Below, one piece after another: positions 43,598 to 52,365 of a stretch of DNA of 64,000 bases. A model generated the notes under the pieces. The model did no database searches, was not told where the DNA came from, and worked only from the letters and a program-made list of their open reading frames with translations. A program made the translations under genes and the position numbers. The stretch's first letter is position 1; every line of letters starts with the position of its first letter. The stretch spans positions 145,677 to 209,676 of the forward strand of contig JAYWHR010000061.1 in the NCBI GenBank assembly GCA_043777675.1, in the 5' to 3' direction. This DNA comes from JANMDU01 sp043777675 (GTDB lineage Bacteria > Pseudomonadota > Gammaproteobacteria > Burkholderiales > Burkholderiaceae_C).

Positions 43598-44941
43598 TCA
43601 GTTTTGATGAGGAGTGATGCTTGTGTGGCGACTGGCCAACGCGACTAAAACAACAACAGGCAACCCCATCAATGCTGTACCAATAAAAAACTGCGAATAA
43701 CCGACGGCATTGACGATTTGCCCTGAAAATCCTGCGATAAATTTGGGCAATAAGAGCATCAGCGAACTAAACAATGCGTATTGCGTTGCAGAGTACTGAA
43801 TATTAGTTAAGCTTGATAAATAAGCGATGAATGCAGCCGACGCAATGCCGCTGGAGAGATTGTCTGCCGAGATCACCCAGATCAGCGCATTCACGTTTGC
43901 CCCTTGGCCGCTCAGCCACGCAAACAGCACATTACTCACTGCGCTGAGGACGGCACCCAGCATCAAAACACGCATGACACCCAAGCGCATAGAAAGCACG
44001 CCGCCAATGAAGGCGCCCACCAAAGTCATGATCACACCATACACTTTCGTTACGCCAGCCACTTGATCTTTGGTGAAGCCCATATCCACATAAAACGGAT
44101 TGGCCATGACACCCATCACGATATCGCTGATGCGATACACGGCGATCAGGGCAAGTATTAAAGCAGCTTGCCATTGGTAGCGCTTGAAGAAATCGGCAAA
44201 AGGTTCAATTAACGTGATGCGCAGCCATTGCTGCATATTTTTTGCGGGCTGCATCGCTTGAGCGATGGGCTCAGGCGAGAGCAAAACGGTCAGAATGCCA
44301 ACACCCATCGAAGCGGCCATCCATAAATATGCAACGCGCCACGCACTGGCATCGTAGTTGCCGACTGCAGCCACTTCAGCGCGCGCCGCAATCCAAAGCA
44401 CACCTGCACCCGCCCATATCATCGCGAGGCGATAGCCGGTTTGGTAGGCGGCAGCCAGCGCAGCTTGACGGTCTGCATCGGCAGACTCAATGCGGTAAGC
44501 ATCCAGCGCAATATCCTGCGTGGCCGAGCCAAATGCGACAACGAGCGCGCACCATATTACCGGCATCAAGGCTAGCTTCGGATCAGACACTGCCATCCCC
44601 ACCAGCCCGCCAATGATCGCCATCTGCGACAGTAGCAACCAAGAGCGCCTGCGCCCCAGCCAGCGCGTGAGCAGAGGAATCGGCAAGCGATCTACCAAAG
44701 GTGCCCAGCACCATTTAAAACCATAAGCCAGCCCGACCCAAGTCAGAAAGCCAATTGTGGCTCGGTCAATCCCAGCTTCGCGCAGGCGAAAGCTCAATGT
44801 GCCCAGCACAAGCAGTAGCGGCAGCCCGGCTGAAAAGCCCAAAGCCAGCATACGCAGCGTGGCAGGCTCTTTGTAAACTTTTAAGGATTGAAGCCATCCC
44901 ATGCGTGCGGGAGTTGGATCAGCATCGTTGAATGTACTCAT
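43598..44941 (-). CDS. ampG: AmpG-type muropeptide permease
   Basis: Major-facilitator-type inner-membrane transporter of 447 residues with about 12 to 14 helices. It imports GlcNAc-anhydro-MurNAc peptides for peptidoglycan recycling. Family features are LGFSAGLPLLLVLGTLSFRL near the N-terminus, GFKWCWAPLVDR near 62, GRRRSWLLLSQ and AYRIESADADRQAALAAAYQ near 148. ATG 44941 is preferred over 44971. It fits with MltA (4.2 kb), which makes its substrates, and MurU (61.5 kb), which reuses the product. Confidence 0.88.
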   Translation of the reverse strand: MSTFNDADPTPARMGWLQSLKVYKEPATLRMLALGFSAGLPLLLVLGTLSFRLREAGIDRATIGFLTWVGLAYGFKWCWAPLVDRLPIPLLTRWLGRRRSWLLLSQMAIIGGLVGMAVSDPKLALMPVIWCALVVAFGSATQDIALDAYRIESADADRQAALAAAYQTGYRLAMIWAGAGVLWIAARAEVAAVGNYDASAWRVAYLWMAASMGVGILTVLLSPEPIAQAMQPAKNMQQWLRITLIEPFADFFKRYQWQAALILALIAVYRISDIVMGVMANPFYVDMGFTKDQVAGVTKVYGVIMTLVGAFIGGVLSMRLGVMRVLMLGAVLSAVSNVLFAWLSGQGANVNALIWVISADNLSSGIASAAFIAYLSSLTNIQYSATQYALFSSLMLLLPKFIAGFSGQIVNAVGYSQFFIGTALMGLPVVVLVALASRHTSITPHQN

Positions 44942-44974
44942 GCGGCGATGATACGCACAGAATCCGAGCAAAAC

Positions 44975-45175
44975 TCAGTGAGTATGAACTTGCTCGCCTG
45001 CTTTGAGCTTGTACTCCGTGCCGCAATACGGGCAATTAGCGTGCCCGTTTTTAACCACATCTAAAAATACGCGAGGGTGGCCGCTCCAGAGTTCCATACC
45101 CGCGAGTTTGTTCGGGCAGAAAATACCGCCTTGAGGATTCAAGTCTGTGGCGACGAGTTGTGTAGCACTCTTCAT
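44975..45175 (-). CDS. Small zinc-finger domain protein (zf-CHCC type)
   Basis: A 66-residue protein with the zinc ligand pattern FCPNK, GHPRVFLDV and CPYCGTEYKL, as in the NDUFS6-like zf-CHCC family. It follows ilvE by 17 bp, a pairing common in betaproteobacteria. Its function is unknown. ATG 45175 is preferred because the longer frame to 45211 would run into the ilvE coding region. Confidence 0.88.
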   Translation of the reverse strand: MKSATQLVATDLNPQGGIFCPNKLAGMELWSGHPRVFLDVVKNGHANCPYCGTEYKLKAGEQVHTH

Positions 45176-45192
45176 GGTGTGGCTCGCCCGGA

Positions 45193-46146
45193 TTAAACTT
45201 TTGTCAGCCAAGACGCGTATTTCGGATTGCGCCCGTTAACGATATCAAAGAACGCACTTTGAATCTTCTCGGTGATGGGGCCGCGTGAGCCGCCGTCGCC
45301 TCGGTTGCCGATCACCACGCGATCCAGCTCACGAATCGGGGTGACTTCAGCTGCAGTGCCGCTGAAGAATGCCTCGTCGGCAATGTAGATTTCATCGCGT
45401 GTGATGGCTTTTTCTTTGAGCTCTAGGCCTAAATCTTTGCAGATGGAGAAGATAGTGTTACGGGTGATGCCGTTCAAAGCTCCTGCGCTGGAATCGGGTG
45501 TGTAAACCACGCCTTTGCGCACCACAAACACATTCTCGCCAGCGCCCTCTGAGACAAAACCTTGTGGGTCGAGCAACAAGGCTTCGTCGTAGCCTCCATC
45601 GGTAGCTTCCATGTTGGCCAAAATCGAGTTGGTGTAGTTGCTCACGGCTTTGGCGTGAATCATGGTGATGTTGACGTGATGGCGCGTGAAGCTGGATGTT
45701 TTCACGCGAATGCCGCGCTTCAAACCTTCATCGCCGAGGTATGCGCCCCAAGGCCACGCGGCCACCATCAAATGAATTGTGTTGCCTTTGGGGGAGATAC
45801 CCAGTTTTTCAGAGCCGATCCAGGTGAGAGGGCGAATATAGCAGCTGGGCAGTTTGTTTTCGCGCACCACGGCTAGCGTGGCTTGCATGACTTCTTCTTG
45901 GCTGAACGGAATTTTCATGCGCAGGATTTTGGCGCTGTTGAACAAACGTTCGGTGTGTTCTTCGAGCCTGAAAATGCCGGTGCTGCCGTCAGCCAAATGG
46001 TAGGCGCGCACGCCTTCAAAAGCGCCGCAGCCATAATGCAGCGTGTGGGTCAATACGTGGATCTTGGCATCACGCCATTCGACCATCTGGCCGTCCATCC
46101 AAATTTTGCCGTCGCGGTCAGACATGCTGGTAGGTGCTTGAATCAT
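45193..46146 (-). CDS. ilvE: Branched-chain amino-acid aminotransferase
   Basis: Pyridoxal-phosphate class IV aminotransferase of 317 residues that carries out the last step of leucine, isoleucine and valine synthesis. Motifs are the N-terminal GKIWMDGQMVEWRDAKIHVL, HYGCGAFEGVRAY near 42, the lysine in HAKAVSNYTNS near 165, GFVSEGAGENVFVV near 197 and FFSGTAAEVTPI near 262. It is divergent from the HAD-UbiA gene over a 77-bp promoter region and is followed by the zinc-finger gene. Confidence 0.95.
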   Translation of the reverse strand: MIQAPTSMSDRDGKIWMDGQMVEWRDAKIHVLTHTLHYGCGAFEGVRAYHLADGSTGIFRLEEHTERLFNSAKILRMKIPFSQEEVMQATLAVVRENKLPSCYIRPLTWIGSEKLGISPKGNTIHLMVAAWPWGAYLGDEGLKRGIRVKTSSFTRHHVNITMIHAKAVSNYTNSILANMEATDGGYDEALLLDPQGFVSEGAGENVFVVRKGVVYTPDSSAGALNGITRNTIFSICKDLGLELKEKAITRDEIYIADEAFFSGTAAEVTPIRELDRVVIGNRGDGGSRGPITEKIQSAFFDIVNGRNPKYASWLTKV

Positions 46147-46223
46147 GGCTTCACAATCAATAGTTGGGTGTAGAAAACTTCCCTACAATTGTACTATTTG
46201 CCCTCCTATAGATCGTCCATCTT

Positions 46224-47672
46224 GTGAATAACAACGCACTGCTGCCCTTGTATGTCGATCTGGATGGAACAGTTGTGCGAGGCGATACGTTGCTTGAAAC
46301 GATTGTCTTGGCGCTGCGTCGCCAGCCGTGGGTGTTTTTGTTGATGCTGGTGTGGATGTGCCGAGGTAAGGCGTACTTCAAAACACGGCTGAGCGATCGC
46401 GCGCTTCCCAGCCCCAACGCATTGGTCTATCACGAAGCTTTTGTAGATTTCCTGCGCCAACAAAAGCAACTTCATCGTCGCATGTATCTGTACAGCGCAG
46501 CAGACGAACGCATTGTGTCCTCGGTCAGCGCACATCTGGGTTTGTTCGATGGCCATATGGGCACACAGCCGATGGGCGACAACATGCGCGGCCACGCCAA
46601 GCTGGTTGCCATCGAACGACATGCACAAGAAGCGGGTCATGCAGCATGGGCCTACGCAGGAGACAGCAAAGTCGATCTACCCATCTGGCGTGCAAGCCAT
46701 GAAGTGATTGCTGTGTCGGCGAAAGATCGGTTGGTCAAGATGCTCTCTGGGATGGGCAAGCCATTGAAGGTTTTCCCCGGCTACGAATTCAGTCTCTACA
46801 CATGGGTGCGATCCTTGCGCTTGGTGCAGTGGGCTAAAAATTTGCTGATTTTTGTGCCTCTGCTGGTCAGCCACAGCACGGCACCAGATCGCTGGTGGGC
46901 GGCTCTTATTGGTTTTCTGGCTTTGGGGTTTTGTGCTTCGGCCACGTATTTGATCAATGATCTGCTGGATCTTGGCAGCGATAGACAACACAGGGTGAAG
47001 CGCAATCGCCCACTGGCCGCAGGAAAAATTGGCATTGGCGCAGCAGTATGTGCAGCCATCGTTTTTCTGGCTTCTGGCTTGTTGATAGGCTACGCCTTGG
47101 GCTCAGCATTTCTCAAGTGCCTGTTACTGTATTGTTTCGTTACCCTGACCTATTCCATGTATCTCAAGCGAATCGCGCTGATGGATGTGCTGGTGTTGGC
47201 AAGCTTATATTCTCTGCGCCTTTTTGCAGGCGCGGCTGCGGTGATGCTGCCGCTGTCAAACTGGCTGGTGGCGTTCTCTGGATTTATCTTCCTCAGCTTG
47301 GCATTGGCTAAACGATGCGCTGAGCTTGAAGAAGCATCGGACAGTGCCCAAACCCTCAGCCCAGGTCGCGGGTATCAGGTGCAAGATCTGGCTTCGTTGC
47401 GCTCAATCGGTGTGGCCAGTGGGCTTTTGTCTGTGCTTGTTTTGTCGCTCTACATCGATAGCTACAACGGACGCTCGATGTATGCAGATCCTTCTTGGCT
47501 ATGGGGCTTGTGCCCGCTCATGCTGCTGTGGATCATGCGTATCTGGTTAAAGGTAGGCAGGCGGCAATTGCATGGAGAAGATCCTCTGCAGCATGCCATC
47601 TTAGATATCTGGAGCTGGTACATCTTGGCGGCGATGGGCGCGCTCGTTGTGCTTGCCAAAGGAGTCATGTGA
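46224..47672 (+). CDS. HAD-UbiA fusion: polyprenyl-phosphate prenyl/phosphoribosyl-transferase-like protein
   Basis: A 482-residue protein with two domains. Residues about 1-195 are a HAD phosphatase-like domain (YVDLDGTVVRGDTLLE at 10-25, GDSKVDLPIW near 152). Residues about 205-480 are a UbiA-type membrane transferase with eight to nine helices and the prenyl-diphosphate site NDLLDLGSDRQHRVKRNRPL. Similar fusions resemble decaprenyl-phosphate phosphoribosyl transferases with their phosphatase. The start is GTG. Its stop overlaps the next gene's ATG by 1 bp, and three genes follow one another without gaps, suggesting one lipid-linked sugar pathway. Confidence 0.85.
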   Translation: MNNNALLPLYVDLDGTVVRGDTLLETIVLALRRQPWVFLLMLVWMCRGKAYFKTRLSDRALPSPNALVYHEAFVDFLRQQKQLHRRMYLYSAADERIVSSVSAHLGLFDGHMGTQPMGDNMRGHAKLVAIERHAQEAGHAAWAYAGDSKVDLPIWRASHEVIAVSAKDRLVKMLSGMGKPLKVFPGYEFSLYTWVRSLRLVQWAKNLLIFVPLLVSHSTAPDRWWAALIGFLALGFCASATYLINDLLDLGSDRQHRVKRNRPLAAGKIGIGAAVCAAIVFLASGLLIGYALGSAFLKCLLLYCFVTLTYSMYLKRIALMDVLVLASLYSLRLFAGAAAVMLPLSNWLVAFSGFIFLSLALAKRCAELEEASDSAQTLSPGRGYQVQDLASLRSIGVASGLLSVLVLSLYIDSYNGRSMYADPSWLWGLCPLMLLWIMRIWLKVGRRQLHGEDPLQHAILDIWSWYILAAMGALVVLAKGVM

Positions 47673-48058
47673 TGAGCCTATCTCCCGCCCTGTTATCCGC
47701 CTTGGCATGTGTTGTGATGTCGTGCCTTGCACAATTGTTTATGCGGCAAGGCATGCTCAAAGCCGCTCAAATTGCAGCGTCTGAGAAATTGCCCTCGGTC
47801 TACCAAGTGGCGTTTCTTCAGCCGTGGGTGTGGGCTGGGCTCGCTTTGTATGGTGCGAGCGCGATCATTTGGCTCTGGGTCTTGTCGCGCGTGCCCGTGA
47901 GTACGGCGTATCCACTGGTGAGTCTTGGGTTTGTATTGACGATGGTTGGCGGCATTTGGTGGTTGGGTGAGCCATTTTCTTGGTTTAAGTTAGCTGGCTG
48001 TTTGCTCATCGTGTTGGGTGTTGCGCTGCTGTGCTTTGATTTGCAAAAAACACTGTAA
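47672..48058 (+). CDS. Small four-helix EamA/SMR-like transporter (flippase candidate)
   Basis: A 128-residue membrane protein with four helices, resembling ArnE/ArnF and small multidrug resistance proteins (SCLAQLFMRQGML in the first half, WLWVLSRVPVSTAYPLVSLG near 76, GEPFSWFKLAGCLLIVLG near 104). Such proteins flip undecaprenyl-linked aminoarabinose or related lipids. Its position between a UbiA-type transferase and an ArnT-like glycosyltransferase supports a flippase role. TGATG and TAATG overlaps link it to both neighbours. Confidence 0.82.
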   Translation: MSLSPALLSALACVVMSCLAQLFMRQGMLKAAQIAASEKLPSVYQVAFLQPWVWAGLALYGASAIIWLWVLSRVPVSTAYPLVSLGFVLTMVGGIWWLGEPFSWFKLAGCLLIVLGVALLCFDLQKTL

Positions 48059-49665
48059 TGTGGGTCAAAAAAATATTCGGGCTTACCAAGATGACCGCCT
48101 CTGTTTCTGTTTCTGAATTTTCAGCCAAGCGCATTTTCTGGCGCTCACTGTATGCCGTCTTATTTTTAAAGCTTCTGCTGGCTTGGAGCTTTCCATTCAC
48201 CAGTGATGAGGCCTTTTTCTACCAGTGGGGCTTGAGGCCTGCATGGGGGTTTTCGGACCACCCTCCCATGGTAGGCTGGATGCTGACTGCTTTGAGCGCC
48301 ATCGGCGATACCCCATTGGTTTTGCGAAGTGTCACAGTATTGATCACGCCATTGATCGGATGGGGCATTGCAGATGTGCTGCGCCGTAGCCTTCCCGAAG
48401 AGCGTAGAGCGTCAGCTTGGATTGCGGGCAGCATTTTTATGTGGATGCCATTTAGCTTGATCTTCGTTCTGGTCACGACCGATACGCCACTTCTACTCTT
48501 CATGGCCTTGTCTGCATGGCTGTATTTCAGGGCGGATCTGTGTCAACGCACTCAAACAGCCAGTCTTTGGTATTTGGCCAGCGGCTTGGCGTTGGGTTTG
48601 GCTGGGCTGTCTAAGTATTTCGGGGCGTTACTTGCCGTGGCCTACTTCGCGCACCTATTGATTTTTCGCCGAGACCGCGCATGGGCTGTGATCTTGATCG
48701 CTGCCGTCTCTTTGAGCGTCGTCTCGATCAACATTCTTTTCAATGCGCATCACGGCTGGACTAACGTGATGTTCAATGTTTTCAATCGCAATGAGAGAGC
48801 TGGGTTTCAGCTTCGCACTGCGCTACTTTTCCTAGCGATGATGCTGTATTTGCTCATGCCCTGGCTTGTCTACCAAGTATGGCGCGGCCGAAAGGCAAAG
48901 GCTTCAGGCAGCTCCGCCACACAGTCGCTGGCCTTTGCACTGTGCGCGACGCCTTTTGCCATCTTCTTTGCCCTGTCATTTTTTCGTGATGTAGGCTTGC
49001 ATTGGGTGTTGGGCTTTGTGCCCATGTACGTCGTTTGGGTGGCATGGCGCTTGGAGTTCGCCCAGCTGCGCACCTGCTTGAACTGGACGGCGATTTTCGG
49101 GCTACTGCACTTTCTCATCGCCTTGTTGATTGCATTTGTTCCAGCATCGGCTTGGCGCTCCACCTCGCTTCATGAGCGCGCAGTTTTTTTGAAGGAAACG
49201 CGTGCGGTGGTGCAGGCTATCAAGCACGATATGCCGCAAAGCAGCACGCTCATGGCCATTGGCTACAGCCCAGCGTCTATGTTGGCTTACTACTCGGGTG
49301 CTTACGTGCCAGTGTTTGGCGTGGGCCGGCATCATTCGCGCCAAGATGATCTGCAGATTGATTTCCGAGCCTATCAAGGGCGCAATATTCGCATTTTTTC
49401 CTACTACCCCATGGAGATCGACAACTACGCCAAGTTTTTTCAGACGGTGCAAAGCAAAGAGATCCAAGTCGATGGCGTGCGGTTTTATTTGTTGGATGGT
49501 GAAGGCTTTAAATTTGATGCGTTTCGCGCGCATGTATTGACAGACATCGCCCAATCCTTCCACCAAGTGCCCAAGTGGCTGCCGATTTTAGGCAGCCCAT
49601 TTTGTGAGCGATACGGCTTCGCTCAGTGTTCACCCGGCCGTGCGGTTGGGCAAACACCGCAATGA
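48058..49665 (+). CDS. GT39/ArnT-like glycosyltransferase
   Basis: A 535-residue GT-C fold glycosyltransferase with about ten helices. The key acidic motif FTSDEAFFYQWGL near 45 and FSDHPPMVGW near 64 match the ArnT/PMT family catalytic loop. These enzymes move a sugar from a polyprenyl-phosphate carrier to a target on the periplasmic side, often lipid A or a glycolipid. The C-terminal 170 residues form a soluble domain. It is the last gene of the three-gene cluster. The acceptor cannot be deduced. Confidence 0.85.
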   Translation: MWVKKIFGLTKMTASVSVSEFSAKRIFWRSLYAVLFLKLLLAWSFPFTSDEAFFYQWGLRPAWGFSDHPPMVGWMLTALSAIGDTPLVLRSVTVLITPLIGWGIADVLRRSLPEERRASAWIAGSIFMWMPFSLIFVLVTTDTPLLLFMALSAWLYFRADLCQRTQTASLWYLASGLALGLAGLSKYFGALLAVAYFAHLLIFRRDRAWAVILIAAVSLSVVSINILFNAHHGWTNVMFNVFNRNERAGFQLRTALLFLAMMLYLLMPWLVYQVWRGRKAKASGSSATQSLAFALCATPFAIFFALSFFRDVGLHWVLGFVPMYVVWVAWRLEFAQLRTCLNWTAIFGLLHFLIALLIAFVPASAWRSTSLHERAVFLKETRAVVQAIKHDMPQSSTLMAIGYSPASMLAYYSGAYVPVFGVGRHHSRQDDLQIDFRAYQGRNIRIFSYYPMEIDNYAKFFQTVQSKEIQVDGVRFYLLDGEGFKFDAFRAHVLTDIAQSFHQVPKWLPILGSPFCERYGFAQCSPGRAVGQTPQ

Positions 49666-49669
49666 GAAC

Positions 49670-50071
49670 CTACTGATCTGCAGGCGTAGGCCTGAAAAGC
49701 GCCCAGCTTTGTAGCTTCCCACTCATGAAGGTGCATGTCACCTGCGAGCCGCCGCCGTCTTGCCAGCGAAAAATTTCGGGCTGGGCTTCTTTCTCCGTTT
49801 GCAGTAGACCAATGCTGCGGGTTAGCGCCATCACATGAAGTAGATTGACGCCCTTCTTGAGCTTGGCGTTCAGCATCACTGCGCTGCTGACGTACCCTAT
49901 CGGCGCACCCGCAGCACGCCTAAGCACAGTCATCATGCGGGTGAAATGGAGCAGCATCCAAAACACGATGCCGCCCAACACAACGGCAACGCCTGGCCAG
50001 CCATACTTTCGATAACTCAGCGCGAGAAACGCCGCGCCAGCAGCCCATAAAAAAATACTTTTCAAATTCAT
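49670..50071 (-). CDS. Small membrane-anchored protein of unknown function
   Basis: A 133-residue protein with two N-terminal helices (SIFLWAAGAAFLALSYR; VAVVLGGIVFWMLLHFTRMM) and a cytoplasmic or periplasmic C-terminal domain (LLHVMALTRSIGLL, SQVTCTFMSGKLQSW). It resembles unnamed proteins I have seen in Burkholderiales. It ends 4 bp from the convergent GT39 gene and lies downstream of the CarF-like gene on the same strand. Confidence 0.7.
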   Translation of the reverse strand: MNLKSIFLWAAGAAFLALSYRKYGWPGVAVVLGGIVFWMLLHFTRMMTVLRRAAGAPIGYVSSAVMLNAKLKKGVNLLHVMALTRSIGLLQTEKEAQPEIFRWQDGGGSQVTCTFMSGKLQSWALFRPTPADQ

Positions 50072-50100
50072 GGCTAGGATTTTAAAGGTCGTTTGGCCTT

Positions 50101-50679
50101 TTAATCCTTGAGCTCGTTGCCTACCAGTGCTTTGACGGTTGGATCATGTTTGCGTTTGAGTCCGAAGAATTTTTCGTTAAATCGCTCAAAGTTTTTCCAA
50201 AATTCAAGTTCTTCAAGAATAGGATTAAGAAAATTCGTTATTGAGCAATAGTGTGAATTCTTCTCGCCATTATGATGCTTGGCATGATGGCGCTGGGTTT
50301 GTAAAAGCTTGAAATTTTGCAGCCAAGTGATGAATCGGCCATTCTCATGCGGCGCGCGATGCGCCCATTTATGCACCTGATTGGCATTGGCGCTCACCAG
50401 AGCAAACAGCCACACATGCCAGCTGAGCAATTTCATCCACCAAGCACCGCTTACAACAAGCAGGCTGGCCAGCGCTAAATCCCAAGAGCTTGCCCACCAG
50501 CCACGCGAGACGAACGCACGCGGCTTCACATGATGCTCAATATTGGCCTCGCCGATCCATTTGCCGATGATCGGCGTGTCTTTACGGGCATAGGCATCCT
50601 CAAGCCAATGCACAAGGCCAGACATGAAGTCAGCCACTAAAACCACACCGACAAATTGCAGGGCAACAGAGGTACTCAT
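50101..50679 (-). CDS. CarF/PEDS1 (TMEM189) family plasmanylethanolamine desaturase homologue
   Basis: A 192-residue membrane protein of the CarF/TMEM189-B family. In myxobacteria and animals these enzymes introduce the vinyl-ether bond of plasmalogens. All family His-rich motifs are visible: GLVHWLEDAY near 21, NIEHHVKPRAF near 47, HKWAHRAPHENG near 103 and QRHHAKHHNGEKNSHY near 129, followed by FLNPILEELEFW. Membrane helices are at about 5-20, 65-85 and 85-100. No other ether-lipid gene is in the window. The upstream region carries R2 and R1 repeats. Confidence 0.87.
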   Translation of the reverse strand: MSTSVALQFVGVVLVADFMSGLVHWLEDAYARKDTPIIGKWIGEANIEHHVKPRAFVSRGWWASSWDLALASLLVVSGAWWMKLLSWHVWLFALVSANANQVHKWAHRAPHENGRFITWLQNFKLLQTQRHHAKHHNGEKNSHYCSITNFLNPILEELEFWKNFERFNEKFFGLKRKHDPTVKALVGNELKD

Positions 50680-50849
50680 ACATTGTGTGCGTTAGCACGA
50701 ACCTTTCACGAGTTGAACAAAGTATCTGAATGAATCAGATGGCGCATTGTTATCGTGAAAATCTCGCTTTGATGCGGTTTGGAACACGCGCGATGTGAAG
50801 TAGCGCGGCGTGATACCTTCGGGCGCTCTTGATGCCGCTTCGCTGCACG

Positions 50850-50897
50850 CTCGACCAGCTAAAGGCTTCGTTTTTTCAGACCCATCACGGAGCGGGT
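50850..50897 (+). repeat. R2 dispersed repeat, copy 3
   Basis: Nearly identical to R2 copy 1 across CTTCGTTTTTTCAGACCCAT and CACGGAGCGGGT. Here the nearby R1 copy lies 47 bp away in the opposite orientation. Confidence 0.75.
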
Positions 50898-50944
50898 CAA
50901 CGCCGTGGGGCTTTGTTGCGTCTTTTTGGTGATAATTTCAAGTA

Positions 50945-51000
50945 AAAATGGCAAATAGCCGGCGTATTTATTGCGTAAGCAGCTATGAAATTAATAGCTA
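50945..51000 (-). repeat. R1 dispersed repeat, copy 12
   Basis: On the minus strand it reads TACGCAATAAATACGCCGGC with left flank AGCTATTAATTTCATAGCT, which can form a small hairpin. Lies 18 bp after the chrA stop. Confidence 0.75.
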
Positions 51001-51018
51001 ATCGATTGTCTCAAATCT

Positions 51019-52365
51019 TCAAAGAACAAAGCTGCGTAAAAAACCAATAGCGGCACACAAGCCAATCACCCGCACAATGCCCCACTGCCATTTAAACAGC
51101 GCAAACGCTGCAAAAAACATCAACACCAGAGCCTCCCAATCCACGCCTTTACTGCTAATCACAGTATGCTGAATGAACAGCAAAGCGAGTGATGCAATCG
51201 CTCCAACGACTGCCGCGCTGATCGCCTTGAGCGGCGCGGTAAATTCCAGTTTGCCGTGCGTGGATTCCACGAAGGGCCCGCCCGCCAAGATGAACACAAA
51301 GCTGGGCAAAAACGTGAACCATGTGGCCACCAAAGCACCCACGCAGCCCATGATGAACATCGCTGCGCCAATGAGATTGGTACCCGCGCCCATACGCTGC
51401 ACCTCAAAAGCTTGCCCCACATAGCCCACAAAAGCCACAATCATGATCAGCGGCCCCGGCGTCGTCTCGCCCAATGCCAAGCCTGCCATCATCTGATCGG
51501 GCGTGAGCCATTGGTTGCTGACTGCGGTTTGCGTGACAAAGGGAAGCACCGCATACGCGCCGCCAAAAGTGACCATGGCTGCTTTGCTGAAAAACCAGCC
51601 CATTTGCGTGAGGCTGGAATCCCAGCCCTGCCAGGCCAGCAAAGCTGCAAAACTCACTGCCCAGAGCGCCAAGCCAATCAGCAACACGCGCAGCATTTTT
51701 GCTTTGGAATACTTCGCGTGCGATGGCGTGGGCGTATCGTCACCAATCAAATAATCTGCGCCGCCTGCCTTTGCCGCACCGCCATGCCCACCTCCAGCAA
51801 ACTGCGCTGGATAACGCTTAGCACCCAACCAGCCCACGATGCCCGCGATCAACACAATCCACAAAAAGCTCACGTTAAAAAACGCAATCGCTATAAAACT
51901 CATAGCTGCCAGCGCAATCAATATGCCGGCCACCCTCGGATTTGGCATCGTACGGCTGGCCACACGCCACAGCGCATGCACCACAATCGCTGCCACTGCA
52001 CATTGCACGCCCCAAAGTACAGAAGCCACTGCAGGCACTTGGCCGTAGCCCACATACACCCACGAGAGCGCGATCAAAATAAACAGCGAGGGCAATACAA
52101 ACAAACCGCCTGCTACCAAAGCGCCGGGCGTGCGATGCATCAGCCAGCCGATGTAAGTGGCCAGTTGCTGCGCCTCGGGCCCGGGCAGCAGCATGCAGTA
52201 GTTCAGCGCATGGTTAAAGCGAGCCTGAGATATCCAACGCCGCTGATCGACCAACTCGCGCTGCATGATGGCGATCTGCCCCGCCGGCCCGCCAAAGCTC
52301 ATTAAGCCCAGCTTGAGCCAGAAGAGCAGGGCCTGTGTGAATGTGACTTGAGGCGTTGTATTCAT
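51019..52365 (-). CDS. chrA: Chromate transporter ChrA
   Basis: Long-chain CHR family efflux pump of 448 residues, formed of two homologous halves. The first half shows LMSFGGPAGQIAIMQRELVD near 18 and YCMLLPGPEAQQLATYIGWL near 52. The second shows MVTFGGAYAVLPFVTQTAV near 272 and GLALGETTPGPLIMIVAFVG near 298. The family exports chromate using the proton gradient and can also act on sulfate-like anions. It overlaps the rhodanese gene by 4 bp, so both are made from one transcript. Confidence 0.93.
   Translation of the reverse strand: MNTTPQVTFTQALLFWLKLGLMSFGGPAGQIAIMQRELVDQRRWISQARFNHALNYCMLLPGPEAQQLATYIGWLMHRTPGALVAGGLFVLPSLFILIALSWVYVGYGQVPAVASVLWGVQCAVAAIVVHALWRVASRTMPNPRVAGILIALAAMSFIAIAFFNVSFLWIVLIAGIVGWLGAKRYPAQFAGGGHGGAAKAGGADYLIGDDTPTPSHAKYSKAKMLRVLLIGLALWAVSFAALLAWQGWDSSLTQMGWFFSKAAMVTFGGAYAVLPFVTQTAVSNQWLTPDQMMAGLALGETTPGPLIMIVAFVGYVGQAFEVQRMGAGTNLIGAAMFIMGCVGALVATWFTFLPSFVFILAGGPFVESTHGKLEFTAPLKAISAAVVGAIASLALLFIQHTVISSKGVDWEALVLMFFAAFALFKWQWGIVRVIGLCAAIGFLRSFVL

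Larger units (their letters stand above)
50680..51018. other. 339-bp intergenic region with repeats
   Basis: Between the CarF-like and chrA genes. It contains R2 copy 3 (50850-50897), R1 copy 12 and the upstream region of the CarF-like gene. No ORF in it looks coding. Confidence 0.6.

Noticed and set aside
51256..52305. 349-residue open frame on the plus strand
   Set aside because: It is antisense to chrA, has His/Gln-rich low-complexity sequence and no family features; chrA is complete and convincing.
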